A stretch of DNA of 64,000 nt. It comes from Brucella tritici (GTDB taxonomy: Bacteria; Pseudomonadota; Alphaproteobacteria; Rhizobiales; Rhizobiaceae). Of this stretch, positions 27,246 through 36,286 are shown piece by piece. Positions within the stretch are counted from its first letter, which is position 1. Every line of letters starts with the position of its first letter. Where the stretch lies: contig NZ_CADEAR010000001.1 in NCBI RefSeq assembly GCF_902825325.1, positions 248,001 through 312,000 on the forward strand. The letters run 5' to 3'. The notes under the pieces are model-generated. The model saw nothing but the letters and a program-made list of their open reading frames with translations, searched no databases and was not told where the DNA came from. A program made the translations under genes and the position numbers.

Positions 27246-28619
27246 TCAAGCAAAGACGGTGTCGATCGCCTTTTTTGTAGCTGCAACAACCTTGTCTGCC
27301 TCCTCAGGCGTAAGGCAAAGTGGCGGCGCAAATCCCAGAATATCGCCTTCCGGCATGGCGCGTCCGATCACTCCATTGACCAGCAGCGCCGTTGAAACCT
27401 GCGCGCCGATCTTCAGCGACGGATCGAAGAACTTGCGGTCGTCTCGATCTTCCACGAATTCGATCGCCGCCATCAGGCCCTCGCCACGAATTTCGCCGAC
27501 GTGCTTATGATCGCCGAGAGCATCCAGCAATGCCTTGCGGAAATAGACGCCTGTGGAACCGGCATTTTCAACGAGCTTCAATTCGTCGATGAGCTTGAGA
27601 TTGGCGACGCCCGCCGCAGCGCAGATCGGATGGGCGGAATAGGTCCAGCCATGGCCGATTGGTCCCATCTTGTCCGATCCTTGAACCAGCACCTGCCACA
27701 TCCGGTCCGATACAATCGAACCGGAAAGTGGTGCATAGGCCGAAGTCAGTCCCTTGGCGACGGTGATCAGATCGGGTTTCATGCCGTAGTGGTCGGAACC
27801 GAACATGCTGCCAAGACGGCCGAAGCCGGTAACGACCTCGTCTGCAACAAGCAGAATATCGTAGCGGTCAAGAACGGTTTGAATTTTCTGCCAATAGCCA
27901 GCGGGTGGCGGGACGATACCTCCGGTGCCCAGAACAGGCTCACCGATGAAAGCCGCGATTGTATCCGGGCCTTCTGCAAGGATCATTTCCTCAAGCTTGT
28001 CGGCGCAATGTTGCGAGAACTGCTCTTCACTCATAGAGCGATCCGCACGGCGGAAATAATACGGCGATTCCGTATGCAGGATTGGCGCGCGAGGCAGATC
28101 AAATGCATTATGGAAGGTCGCAAGACCGGTCATGCTGCCCGTCATCACGCCTGATCCGTGATATCCGCGCCAACGCGAGATAATCTTCTTCTTTTCCGGG
28201 CGGCCCAGAATATTGTTGTAATACCAGATGAGCTTGATGTTGGTTTCGTTCGCATCCGAGCCAGATAAACCGAAGTAAACGCGGCTCATATGCTCTGGTG
28301 CGCGGTCGATGATCATCTTGGCGAGCGTGATCGACACTTCCGTGCCATGACCGACATAAGCGTGATAATAGGCAAGTTTGCGCGCCTGCTCCGCAATTGC
28401 ATCGGCGATTTCCGTCCGGCCATAACCAACATTGACGCAATAGAGGCCTGCGAAGGCATCAAGGCTCTTGCGACCGTTCACATCGGCAATATAAACGCCC
28501 TCGCCGCCTTCCAGCACACGCGTCGGTGTTTCGCCCCGCGCATGCATGCCCATATGAGTGGAGGGATGAAAGAAATGATCCCGGTCCCAGGCGGTGAGTT
28601 CATTGCTATTGTTCAACAT
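27246..28619 (-). CDS. doeD: Class III aminotransferase, probable diaminobutyrate transaminase of ectoine catabolism
   Basis: The 457-residue enzyme is a fold-type I, class III transaminase. It shows the phosphate cup in SGSDANETNIKL, the PLP-stacking region RGYHGSG, the pyridine aspartate in LLVADEVVTGFGR and the Schiff-base lysine in LITVAKGLTSAYAP. In isolation it would be called an omega-amino acid:pyruvate or GABA aminotransferase. The cluster context makes the ectoine role (L-2,4-diaminobutyrate to aspartate semialdehyde, DoeD/Atf) more likely. It follows doeC by 29 bp on the same strand. Confidence 0.8.
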   Translation of the reverse strand: MLNNSNELTAWDRDHFFHPSTHMGMHARGETPTRVLEGGEGVYIADVNGRKSLDAFAGLYCVNVGYGRTEIADAIAEQARKLAYYHAYVGHGTEVSITLAKMIIDRAPEHMSRVYFGLSGSDANETNIKLIWYYNNILGRPEKKKIISRWRGYHGSGVMTGSMTGLATFHNAFDLPRAPILHTESPYYFRRADRSMSEEQFSQHCADKLEEMILAEGPDTIAAFIGEPVLGTGGIVPPPAGYWQKIQTVLDRYDILLVADEVVTGFGRLGSMFGSDHYGMKPDLITVAKGLTSAYAPLSGSIVSDRMWQVLVQGSDKMGPIGHGWTYSAHPICAAAGVANLKLIDELKLVENAGSTGVYFRKALLDALGDHKHVGEIRGEGLMAAIEFVEDRDDRKFFDPSLKIGAQVSTALLVNGVIGRAMPEGDILGFAPPLCLTPEEADKVVAATKKAIDTVFA

Positions 28620-28648
28620 AGTTATGTTCCTTTCCTGTCGCTACGCTT

Positions 28649-30145
28649 TCACGCGGCGGTGTCAATGCAGAGATATTTGAGTTCGGTGAAGGCCTCGAGG
28701 CCCTGATGGGAGCCTTCGCGGCCAAGACCGGATTGTTTCCAACCTCCGAAAGGGATCGGTGCGCCCGTGATCTTCGCGCGGTTAATCGCTACCATTCCGT
28801 ATTCGAGCGCACGGCCCATACGGAGCTGTCGGGCGCCGTTTGTCGTTACGACATAGGCAACGAGGCCGTATTGTGTGGCATTGGCACGCTCGACGACTTC
28901 ATCCTCATCGTCAAATGCCGTGACGGCGGCAACTGGTCCGAATGTCTCTTCGTGCATGATCGCAGCATCATCCGGCACATCGACCAGCAGAGTCGGCTCA
29001 AAGAAAAGCCCAGCTTCCCCGCTCCGGTTACCGCCCACGACGATCCTGCTGCCCCGTTGCTGAGCATCCCGCACATGTTCTTCGACCTTTTCGACCGCCC
29101 GACTATGCATCAGAGGACCGATGTCAGATGCCGGATCGAGCCCGTTACCGAGCTTCAGCGCCGCAATGCGCGCTGCAAACACCTCGGTGAAGGCTTTCAA
29201 AATTCCGCGCTGGACAAAGATGCGGTTCGCAGCAAGGCAATCCTGACCGGATGTCGCGAACTTGGCAGCCAAGGCAACTTCTACCGCCCGCTCGATATCG
29301 GCATCATCGAAGATGATTAACGGTGCATGGCCGCCGAGCTCCATGACAAGCCGTTTCAACGTGTTTGCGCTTTTGGTGGCAATCAGCTTGCCGATGTCCG
29401 TTGAACCGGTGAAGCTCAGCCCCCGCACGCGCTCATCACGGCACAATACATCAACGATGGGCGCAGCCTTGCCTGCCACAACATTGAATATGCCGGCAGG
29501 CATTCCGGCACGTTCGGCCAGTTCGGCCAAGGCAAGCGCGGAAAGCGGTGTTTCTGAAGACGGATGCACGACCACCGGGCAACCGGCGGCAATAGCTGCA
29601 GCCGCCTTGCGTGTAATCATGGCATGCGGAAAATTCCAAGGGGTAACAAGCGCGACAACGCCCAGCGCCTCACGGCGCACAAGCATTTCTGCATTCGCGA
29701 GATGGCTCGCTATGGTTTCGCCATTGAGCCGTTTCGCTTCTTCAGCAAACCACTCGATGAAAGATGCGCCATAATCGATCTCGCCGCACGATTCAGCCAG
29801 CGGCTTGCCCTGCTCCAGCGTCATCAGCAATGCTAAATCTTCGCGATTTGCCGTGACCAGCTCGAACCACCGCCGTAAGACTGCCGATCGTTCCTGGGGT
29901 AGCTTATCACGCCAAGCTGGAAACGCCTTTACTGCGGCATCGATCGCGAGCGTCGTCTCCGCTTCGCCAAGACTTGCCACACGAGCAAGCCGCTGACCGG
30001 TTGCAGGATCGAGAACGGGGAAGGTTTCTGCCTTTTCTCCTGCTACCCAACGCCCATCTAAATAACCCAGTTCGCGAAAAAGATGTTTGTCGCGAAGCTT
30101 GCAAAGCCCGTCATGTTGTATCGGATGATCCAGAACGGCATTCAT
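28649..30145 (-). CDS. doeC: NAD(P)-dependent aldehyde dehydrogenase, probable aspartate-semialdehyde dehydrogenase of ectoine catabolism
   Basis: The 498-residue protein is a GabD-like aldehyde dehydrogenase. It has the oxyanion asparagine in TPWNFPH, the glycine motif FTGSTDIG, the general base E269 in LVMELGGHAP and the nucleophile C303 in TSGQDCLAANR. In ectoine clusters this gene (ssd/doeC) oxidises aspartate semialdehyde to aspartate. The segment VVVHPSSETPLSA has histidine 194 where nearly all relatives have the lysine that binds the cofactor ribose, an unusual substitution. Succinate-semialdehyde dehydrogenase activity remains possible. Confidence 0.82.
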   Translation of the reverse strand: MNAVLDHPIQHDGLCKLRDKHLFRELGYLDGRWVAGEKAETFPVLDPATGQRLARVASLGEAETTLAIDAAVKAFPAWRDKLPQERSAVLRRWFELVTANREDLALLMTLEQGKPLAESCGEIDYGASFIEWFAEEAKRLNGETIASHLANAEMLVRREALGVVALVTPWNFPHAMITRKAAAAIAAGCPVVVHPSSETPLSALALAELAERAGMPAGIFNVVAGKAAPIVDVLCRDERVRGLSFTGSTDIGKLIATKSANTLKRLVMELGGHAPLIIFDDADIERAVEVALAAKFATSGQDCLAANRIFVQRGILKAFTEVFAARIAALKLGNGLDPASDIGPLMHSRAVEKVEEHVRDAQQRGSRIVVGGNRSGEAGLFFEPTLLVDVPDDAAIMHEETFGPVAAVTAFDDEDEVVERANATQYGLVAYVVTTNGARQLRMGRALEYGMVAINRAKITGAPIPFGGWKQSGLGREGSHQGLEAFTELKYLCIDTAA

Positions 30146-30262
30146 TGTTCTTCTCCCAATTCAGGAAGAAGTTTGTCACAGGATGGCTCCGGATTCGGAC
30201 CAAAGACATCTCACCGAACATATAAATTGGACTAAATTTAAAAGCCAGACAGCCTGTTTAGG

Positions 30263-30760
30263 CTAGCCCGTGACTTCATTGAATAGCGACAAAGGCGCAC
30301 TCGCCTTCTCGTCCTTGACCAGTTTTGTCACGATATAGGTGAAATAGCGCTCAATACCGATGTTCTGATCCAAAAGGCGGTCAATCAGGCGCTGATAACC
30401 GTCAATATCGCCTGCGACGATCATCAGAAAATAATCCACACCACCACCAACCGACCAGCAGGACACGATTTCGGGTACGGCTGTGATCGCTCTCTCGAAC
30501 CGGTCGAAATCGCCTTGACGATGATTGCCCAGGGTGATCTGCACAATAACATGCGCAATCGGTGCTATTTTTCGATAGGCGATGCGCGCGTGATAGCCGG
30601 TCACGATGCCCGCCTCTTCCAGCTTGCGCAGTCGCAGCCAGCAAGGTGTCGCAGAAAGTCCAACCTTCTCCGCCAAGGCAAGCTTTGTGATCCGCGCATT
30701 CTCCTGAACGGCTTCGAGAATGCGCAAATCGACGGCGTCGAGCTTCAAGGCGGCTTTCAT
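30263..30760 (-). CDS. AsnC/Lrp-family regulator of the ectoine cluster (DoeX-like)
   Basis: The 165-residue protein has an N-terminal HTH (about residues 6-65, LDAVDLRILEAVQENARITKL and a WLRLRKLEEAG recognition region) and a RAM domain (about 70-160). An AsnC-type gene is a regular member of ectoine catabolic clusters (asnC/doeX), where it assists the EnuR regulator and may sense diaminobutyrate or its acetyl form. It is upstream of doeC on the same strand and divergent from eutB, placing it across the promoter region of both arms. Confidence 0.85.
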   Translation of the reverse strand: MKAALKLDAVDLRILEAVQENARITKLALAEKVGLSATPCWLRLRKLEEAGIVTGYHARIAYRKIAPIAHVIVQITLGNHRQGDFDRFERAITAVPEIVSCWSVGGGVDYFLMIVAGDIDGYQRLIDRLLDQNIGIERYFTYIVTKLVKDEKASAPLSLFNEVTG

Positions 30761-31066
30761 TGTGTTGATCCAGCATCTGCAAGTATTTCAGTTCTCATTG
30801 GCATGCCCCTGCGTCGCTGGCAAGGCTTAAGCATAGAAAGTCGTTACAGATCAAAATTGTAATGATCCAATATAATTATTGACATGAACAAACTGGTCTT
30901 TCACACATAGAGGCAAGAACAAAAATCAAGCATATGGGGAACGAGGATGCGGCCTTACGGTTTCGCACGTGGTGCATTATTGCGCCTCAGTGCGTTCATC
31001 CGTTGCCGCCTCGGCAGAACTCGACACAGCTTTCCCCATTGCCATGACGCTATGAGAGGCAGCGCC
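30761..31066. other. Divergent promoter region of the ectoine cluster
   Basis: This 306-bp gap separates the AsnC gene from eutB and should hold both promoters. A TTGACA at 30879-30884 points toward eutB, but its -10 partner is weak. The AT-rich block at 30860-30884 shares ATCCA followed closely by TAATT with the upstream region of enuR, a possible EnuR contact. No further gene is supported. An in-frame extension of eutB up to about 30947 lacks a ribosome site. Confidence 0.4.
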
Positions 31067-32050
31067 GTGCAAAAAATGATTGGTCTTGATGAAATCGAAG
31101 CCGCTCACAACAGGCTGAACGGTCTTGTCGTGAGAACGCCGCTTGTGCGCTCCGAATATCTCAGCGAACTTGTCGAGACACCAGTTTATCTGAAACTTGA
31201 AAATCGACAGACGACCGGCAGCTTCAAGCTGCGCGGCGCGACCAATACCGTCCTTAGTCTGTCGTCCGATGATCGCAAGCGTGGACTGGTGACCGCGTCA
31301 ACCGGTAATCATGGGCGTGCTGTTGCGTATGCCGCTTCCGAACAAGGCTTGATCGCTACCGTTTGCCTCTCATCGCTCGTGCCGCGCAACAAAGTCGATG
31401 CAATCCGCGACCTTGGTGCGGATGTGCGCATCGTTGGGAAGTCGCAGAATGACGCCATGGACGAGGTGGCGCGACTGGCGCGCGAAGAAGGAATGAACGT
31501 CATTCCGCCTTTTGATGATCCGCGCATTATTGCTGGACAGGGCACAATCGGTCTGGAGATCATTGATGACCAGCCGGACACCGGAACGGTTCTTATTCCT
31601 CTTTCAGGTGGGGGGCTTGTTGCAGGCATCGCCGCAGTAGTCAAAGCCCGACGCCCTCATAGCCGTGTGATCGGCATTTCGATGTGTCGTGGAGCAGCCA
31701 TGGATGCCAGTCTCAAAGCTGGCAGGCCAGTCAATGTCGAGGAACTGGAGACACTTGCAGATTCGTTGGGCGGAGGCATCGGGCTCGACAACCATTGGAC
31801 TTTTGCGATGTGTCGCTCATTGCTGGACGAGGTGGTCCTGCTCGATGAAGAAGAGATTGCAGCAGGGATCAGATACGCTGCGACGCACGAAGGGGAAATT
31901 GTCGAAGGGGCTGCTGCGGTCGGCATTGGTGCCTTGTTGAGCGGCAAGATCAGGCCAACAGGCCCCACTGCCATCATTATCTCAGGCGGTAATATCGATC
32001 CCCAACAACATCGCGCGATCATGGAAGACCGCTATCGGAGGGCAGGCTGA
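31067..32050 (+). CDS. eutB: Threonine dehydratase-like PLP enzyme of hydroxyectoine use (EutB)
   Basis: The 327-residue protein is a fold-type II PLP enzyme close to threonine/serine dehydratases. The lysine lies in TGSFKLRGA, with NTVLSLS, STGNHGRAVAYAA and a glycine loop PLSGGGLVAGIA. In S. meliloti-type clusters EutB is thought to act with EutA and EutC in turning 5-hydroxyectoine into ectoine; the reaction is not firmly established. The GTG at 31067 is preferred because GAGAGG precedes it with 7-nt spacing; an ATG three codons later is an alternative. It overlaps eutC by 1 bp. EutA is missing from this cluster. Confidence 0.85.
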   Translation: MQKMIGLDEIEAAHNRLNGLVVRTPLVRSEYLSELVETPVYLKLENRQTTGSFKLRGATNTVLSLSSDDRKRGLVTASTGNHGRAVAYAASEQGLIATVCLSSLVPRNKVDAIRDLGADVRIVGKSQNDAMDEVARLAREEGMNVIPPFDDPRIIAGQGTIGLEIIDDQPDTGTVLIPLSGGGLVAGIAAVVKARRPHSRVIGISMCRGAAMDASLKAGRPVNVEELETLADSLGGGIGLDNHWTFAMCRSLLDEVVLLDEEEIAAGIRYAATHEGEIVEGAAAVGIGALLSGKIRPTGPTAIIISGGNIDPQQHRAIMEDRYRRAG

Positions 32051-33066
32051 TGGCTGAAATGAGAATTCTGACCGAAGCTGATCTGCGACAGATCATAGCT
32101 CTTGATCTCGAAAGCGTGACGTGCGTGGAGAATGCCTTCCAGGCACTTGCCCGTGGCGGTGTCAGCATGCCGCCAATTCTTCGACTGGACATACCGGCAG
32201 AGCGCGGCGAAGTCGATGTGAAGACTGCATATATTCCGAGGCTTGACAGTTTCGCCATCAAGGTAAGTCCGGGTTTTTTCAACAATCCTTCAATCGGCCT
32301 GCCATCCACCAACGGGTTGATGATCCAGTTTTCGGCCAAGACCGGGCTTATCGAGGCACTGTTACTGGACAACGGCTACCTGACCGACGTGCGCACGGCT
32401 GCAGCAGGTGCTGTCGCCGCAAAATATCTGGCGCGGGAAGACGCTCATGTGGCTGTCATCTTCGGCGCAGGCATGCAGGCTGCAATGCAGCTTGAAGCGC
32501 TGACCCTAGTGCGTCCCATCACCGAAGTAAGGGTTTGGGCACGCAAATTCGACAGCGCGCAAAAAGCTGCGCGAAGCTTTAGTGCAAAACTCGGAATCTC
32601 AGTGAAGGCAGTCGCAGATGCGCAAGAAGCCTGCGACGGCGCTGACATCATTGTCACGACAACGCCATCGGAAACGCCGCTCGTCAAGGCCGGGTGGCTT
32701 GTCCCCGGCCAGCATGTTACCGCGATGGGTTCGGATGCCGAGCACAAGAACGAGATCGATCCTGCTCTGTTCCAGCGCCCAATCATCTATGTTGCCGACA
32801 GCCTGTCCCAGACGCGCAGGCTCGGCGAGTTGCATCATGCAATTTCGGCTGGGGTTGTTGCGACGGATGCTGTCTTCCCAGAACTCGGCCACATTGCACT
32901 CAATGCCCCGACATTCCAGCGGAAGGCAGAGGATATAACCTTCTGCGACCTCACCGGAACAGGCGTTCAGGATACGGCGATTGCTCGTCTCGCCACGGAG
33001 CGCGCCAGCCTGCGCAATGCAGGCACAAAAATCGATTCAACCAAAACTGCAGGAGCCAGTCGATGA
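32050..33066 (+). CDS. eutC: Ornithine cyclodeaminase-like protein (EutC)
   Basis: The 338-residue protein belongs to the ornithine cyclodeaminase/mu-crystallin family. It shows the substrate-side KVSPGFFNNPSIGLPSTNGLM region, a LTDVRTAAAGAVAAKYL motif, the NAD-binding AVIFGAGMQAAMQLEAL and the conserved GSDAEHKNEID segment. It is the usual partner of EutB in ectoine clusters and is thought to act on hydroxyectoine derivatives. It is coupled to eutB and overlaps doeA by ATGA. Its exact substrate is not known. Confidence 0.86.
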   Translation: MAEMRILTEADLRQIIALDLESVTCVENAFQALARGGVSMPPILRLDIPAERGEVDVKTAYIPRLDSFAIKVSPGFFNNPSIGLPSTNGLMIQFSAKTGLIEALLLDNGYLTDVRTAAAGAVAAKYLAREDAHVAVIFGAGMQAAMQLEALTLVRPITEVRVWARKFDSAQKAARSFSAKLGISVKAVADAQEACDGADIIVTTTPSETPLVKAGWLVPGQHVTAMGSDAEHKNEIDPALFQRPIIYVADSLSQTRRLGELHHAISAGVVATDAVFPELGHIALNAPTFQRKAEDITFCDLTGTGVQDTAIARLATERASLRNAGTKIDSTKTAGASR

Positions 33067-34241
33067 GTGTGGAACTCAACTTCACCCGCGCGGAATACGA
33101 TCAGCGGATAACCAAAACCCGTCGCGCCATGGAGAAGGCAGGCTTCGATATCATCATTGTCACCGATCCATCCAATATGCACTGGCTGACCGGCTATGAT
33201 GGCTGGTCCTTCTATGTTCATCAATGCGTTGTGCTTTCGATGGAAGGGGAACCGATCTGGTACGGTCGCGGTCAGGATGGCAACGGTGCGAAACGCACTG
33301 CGTGGCTCAGCCACGACAATATTATCGGCTATCCCGATCATTACGTGCAATCGCTGGAGCGCCACCCCATGGATCTCCTGGCCTCGATGCTGGAAGAAAA
33401 GGGTTGGGGTAACAAAACCATAGCTGTGGAGTTCGACAATTACTGGTATACGGCTGCCGCTCATCACGCATTGCAGAAGCACTTGCCGAATGCCCGGTTC
33501 AAGGATGCGCAAGGACTGGTCAACTGGCAGCGTGCCGTCAAAAGCTCGACGGAAATCGACTATATGCGCAAAGCTGGCCGCATCGTGGAAGTCATGCACC
33601 GACGCATCGCCGACAAAATCGAGCCAGGTATGCGTAAATGCGATCTGGTTGCAGAAATCTACGATGCAGGCACGCGCGGCGTTGACGATTTCGGCGGCGA
33701 TTATCCCGCCATTGTGCCGCTGCTGCCTTCCGGACCCGACGCATCCGCACCGCACCTGACCTGGAATGATCTGCCGATGAAGACCGGCGAAGGCACCTTC
33801 TTCGAAATCGCTGGCTGCTATAAGCGTTATCATTGCCCGTTGTCGCGCACCGTATTTCTCGGCAAGCCGACACAAGCCTTTCTTGATGCCGAAAGAGCCA
33901 CCCTTGAGGGCATGGAAGCGGGACTTGCTGCCGCCCGTCCCGGAAATACCTGCGAAGATATCGCCAACGGCTTTTTTGCGGTGCTGAAGAAGTACGGGAT
34001 CGTCAAGGACAACCGCACTGGCTATTCAATCGGCCTGTCCTATCCCCCAGATTGGGGCGAGCGCACGATGAGCCTGCGCCCCGGCGACCGCACCGAATTG
34101 CAGCCCGGCATGACCTTCCACTTCATGACAGGTCTCTGGTTGGAAACCATGGGGCTGGAGATCACCGAGAGTATCGTGATCACCGAAACGGGCGTGGAAT
34201 GCCTGTCGAATGTGCCGCGCAAACTGGTGGTCAAGGATTAG
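33063..34241 (+). CDS. doeA: Ectoine hydrolase (M24-family fold)
   Basis: The 392-residue protein has an N-terminal creatinase-like domain (about residues 1-150, with IIIVTDPSNMHWLTGYDGWSF) and a pita-bread M24 domain (about 165-390). It matches EutD/DoeA, which opens the ectoine ring to N-alpha-acetyl-L-2,4-diaminobutyrate. The M24 metal ligands are not evident in the usual order (FFEIAGCYKRYHCPLSRT, MTFHFMTGLWLE), as expected for a hydrolase using a different mechanism from aminopeptidases. The ATG lies in the overlap with eutC; the frame is open further upstream inside eutC, but that part is not real. Confidence 0.93.
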   Translation: MSVELNFTRAEYDQRITKTRRAMEKAGFDIIIVTDPSNMHWLTGYDGWSFYVHQCVVLSMEGEPIWYGRGQDGNGAKRTAWLSHDNIIGYPDHYVQSLERHPMDLLASMLEEKGWGNKTIAVEFDNYWYTAAAHHALQKHLPNARFKDAQGLVNWQRAVKSSTEIDYMRKAGRIVEVMHRRIADKIEPGMRKCDLVAEIYDAGTRGVDDFGGDYPAIVPLLPSGPDASAPHLTWNDLPMKTGEGTFFEIAGCYKRYHCPLSRTVFLGKPTQAFLDAERATLEGMEAGLAAARPGNTCEDIANGFFAVLKKYGIVKDNRTGYSIGLSYPPDWGERTMSLRPGDRTELQPGMTFHFMTGLWLETMGLEITESIVITETGVECLSNVPRKLVVKD

Positions 34242-34250
34242 GACGCTGCG

Positions 34251-35279
34251 ATGATGCACACTTCGCCTCCCTCACGTCCCTCCCCGATCACGCCGACCAT
34301 CGATCTCAACCGAGACGGCGTGCAGCACGGGCATCTGCGACTGCCTTGGTCCAGAGACGATTCCGCATGGGGATCGCTGATGCTACCCATCTGCGTGATC
34401 CGGAATGGCGACGGTCCAACGGCTCTTCTGACGGGCGCCAATCACGGCGATGAATACGAAGGTCCGGTCGCACTCTACGATCTCGCCGCCAATCTCAAAC
34501 CGGAGCAGATCAGCGGGCGTGTCATCATTGTTCCGGCAATGAACTATCCAGCCTTTCTGGCGGGGACGCGAACATCCCCCATCGACAAGGGCAATCTCAA
34601 CCGCAGTTTCCCCGGTCGCCCGGATGGCACCGTCACGGAAAAGATCGCGGACTATTTCACCCGCTACCTTTTGCCGGCAGCCGATATTGTTATGGATTTT
34701 CATTCCGGCGGACGGACACTCGATTTTCTGCCTTATGCAGCCGCACATGCCTTGCCCGATACGGCCCAGGAAGCTCGTTGCTTTGCTGCTGTCAAAGCCT
34801 TTTCTGCTCCCTTTTCCATGCGGATGATCGAGATCGACGCCGTCGGCATGTACGATACGATAGCGGAAGAAGCCGGCAAGGTGTTCGTGACGACCGAGCT
34901 TTCCGGCGGCGGCACAATTTCTGCCCGCACCGCTTCCATAGCCAAGCGCGGCATTCGCAACCTTTTGCGCCATGCAGGCATTCTGCAAGGAGAGGTGGAG
35001 CTTTCACCCACAACATGGCTCGATATGCCGTCGCAGGAATGTTTCGGCTTTGCCGATACCGAAGGTTTGCTTGAACCATTGGTCGATCTTGGCGCGGAGA
35101 TACGCAAAGGTGACCTCATTGCGCGCGTTCATACCGTAACCCGCACGGGTGCAGCTCCACAGGAATACCGCGCCGCACTCGACGGAATTCTCGCGGCCCG
35201 GCACTTTCCAGGCCTCATCAAGATGGGTGACTGCCTGTCGGTCACTGCCACGATCAGCAAGGAGCCAGCCTCGAGATAA
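34251..35279 (+). CDS. doeB: N-alpha-acetyl-L-2,4-diaminobutyrate deacetylase
   Basis: The 342-residue enzyme belongs to the succinylglutamate desuccinylase/aspartoacylase branch of zinc carboxypeptidases. The zinc motif HGDEYEGPVALYD and the later DFHSGG are visible, and the RSFPGRPDGT segment is typical of DoeB/EutE. It removes the acetyl group from N-alpha-acetyl-diaminobutyrate, giving diaminobutyrate for the transaminase. It starts 9 bp after doeA. The C-terminal region (about 240-335) forms the expected beta domain. Confidence 0.93.
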   Translation: MMHTSPPSRPSPITPTIDLNRDGVQHGHLRLPWSRDDSAWGSLMLPICVIRNGDGPTALLTGANHGDEYEGPVALYDLAANLKPEQISGRVIIVPAMNYPAFLAGTRTSPIDKGNLNRSFPGRPDGTVTEKIADYFTRYLLPAADIVMDFHSGGRTLDFLPYAAAHALPDTAQEARCFAAVKAFSAPFSMRMIEIDAVGMYDTIAEEAGKVFVTTELSGGGTISARTASIAKRGIRNLLRHAGILQGEVELSPTTWLDMPSQECFGFADTEGLLEPLVDLGAEIRKGDLIARVHTVTRTGAAPQEYRAALDGILAARHFPGLIKMGDCLSVTATISKEPASR

Positions 35280-35350
35280 ATCTATCAATACCAGCCAACC
35301 GACAAGCCGGGCAGACAAACAACCGGCATTCAAAAAGAGGAGTGAACACG

Positions 35351-36214
35351 ATGCGCATAAAACTACATACAATTTCAGCCCTGTTCTCGGCTGCGGCAGT
35401 CCTGGCTCTTACGCTTCCGTCGCACGCCGTCACGGTCGATGAACTCAAGAGTGCGGGCTTCGTTCGCGGAGCAACAGCGAACGAAGTACCCTATGGTTAT
35501 ATGGACGAGAGCGGCGCGGCGAAGGGCATCGGCCCAGACGTCGCGGCCGCGATCTTCAAGAAACTCGGTATCGAGGAAATCGACTGGACCGTTACCCCGT
35601 TCGGATCGCTCATTCCCGGCCTGAAGGCAAAGCGGTTCGAGTTCGTCGCAGCCGAGCAGAACGTCCTGCCTGATCGTTGCAAGCAGGTAACCTTCACCGT
35701 TGCAAATTCGAGTTATGGTGAAGGCCTTTTGGTGCCCAAGGGCAACCCGAAGAATATCCATTCATATGAAGACATCAAGAAGGATCCATCCCTGAAAGTC
35801 GCAATCGTTTCCGGTGCGGATCAGATCGACTTCCTGCATGGAATGGGTATCGATGAATCTCAGATCGTCATGATCCAGGGCAATGCCGATGCACCATCGA
35901 CCGTCCAGACCGGGCGAGCTGATGCCTATGCCGCAACGGAACTGACAGTCGCCAAGCTGGTCGACAATTCACCAGAGTTGGAACAGGCGCATCCATTTAC
36001 CGATCCGGTTGTCGATGGCAAATCTGCCAGAAGCTTCGGCGCTTTTAGCTTCCGTCCGGAAGACAAGGAATTCTACGAGGCCTTCAACAAGGAACTCATC
36101 GAGTTCAAGAAGACTGATGACTATAAGAAAATCCTTATGACTTATGGACTTAGCGAAGAAAGCGTAGAAGCTGCGCGAACCGTGGATACTGCCAGCCTCT
36201 GCAACGCAAAATAA
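35351..36214 (+). CDS. ehuB: Ectoine/hydroxyectoine ABC transporter substrate-binding protein
   Basis: The 287-residue protein has a signal peptide (about residues 1-26, ending PSHAV) and a type II periplasmic binding fold of the polar amino acid family (GYMDESGAAKGIGPDVAAAI; the two-lobe hinge near VSGADQIDF). The gene order with ehuC, ehuD and ehuA and the neighbouring ectoine enzymes identify it as EhuB, which binds ectoine and 5-hydroxyectoine. The ATG at 35351 follows AAGAGGAG; a GTG three codons upstream is less likely. The gap of 71 bp after doeB has no terminator, so it is probably co-transcribed. Confidence 0.92.
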   Translation: MRIKLHTISALFSAAAVLALTLPSHAVTVDELKSAGFVRGATANEVPYGYMDESGAAKGIGPDVAAAIFKKLGIEEIDWTVTPFGSLIPGLKAKRFEFVAAEQNVLPDRCKQVTFTVANSSYGEGLLVPKGNPKNIHSYEDIKKDPSLKVAIVSGADQIDFLHGMGIDESQIVMIQGNADAPSTVQTGRADAYAATELTVAKLVDNSPELEQAHPFTDPVVDGKSARSFGAFSFRPEDKEFYEAFNKELIEFKKTDDYKKILMTYGLSEESVEAARTVDTASLCNAK

Positions 36215-36286
36215 GTCGATTTGCTGCCCGCCGGATCGGTCAACGGCTCGGCGGGCATTGTCTCATCTCAACCGGGAGACGACCAT

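Noticed and set aside
27246-30145. GABA catabolic operon (gabT-gabD)
   Set aside because: The enzymes resemble that pair, but position inside the ectoine cluster with the AsnC regulator makes diaminobutyrate transaminase and aspartate-semialdehyde dehydrogenase more likely.
30147-31066. A missing eutA hidden in the intergenic gaps around the AsnC gene
   Set aside because: The gaps (117 and 306 bp) are too short for the roughly 250-residue EutA and none of the frames shows its Asp/Glu racemase motifs.
30947-31066. A 40-residue N-terminal extension of EutB
   Set aside because: It is Arg/His/Cys-rich, unlike dehydratases, and a good ribosome site precedes the downstream GTG.
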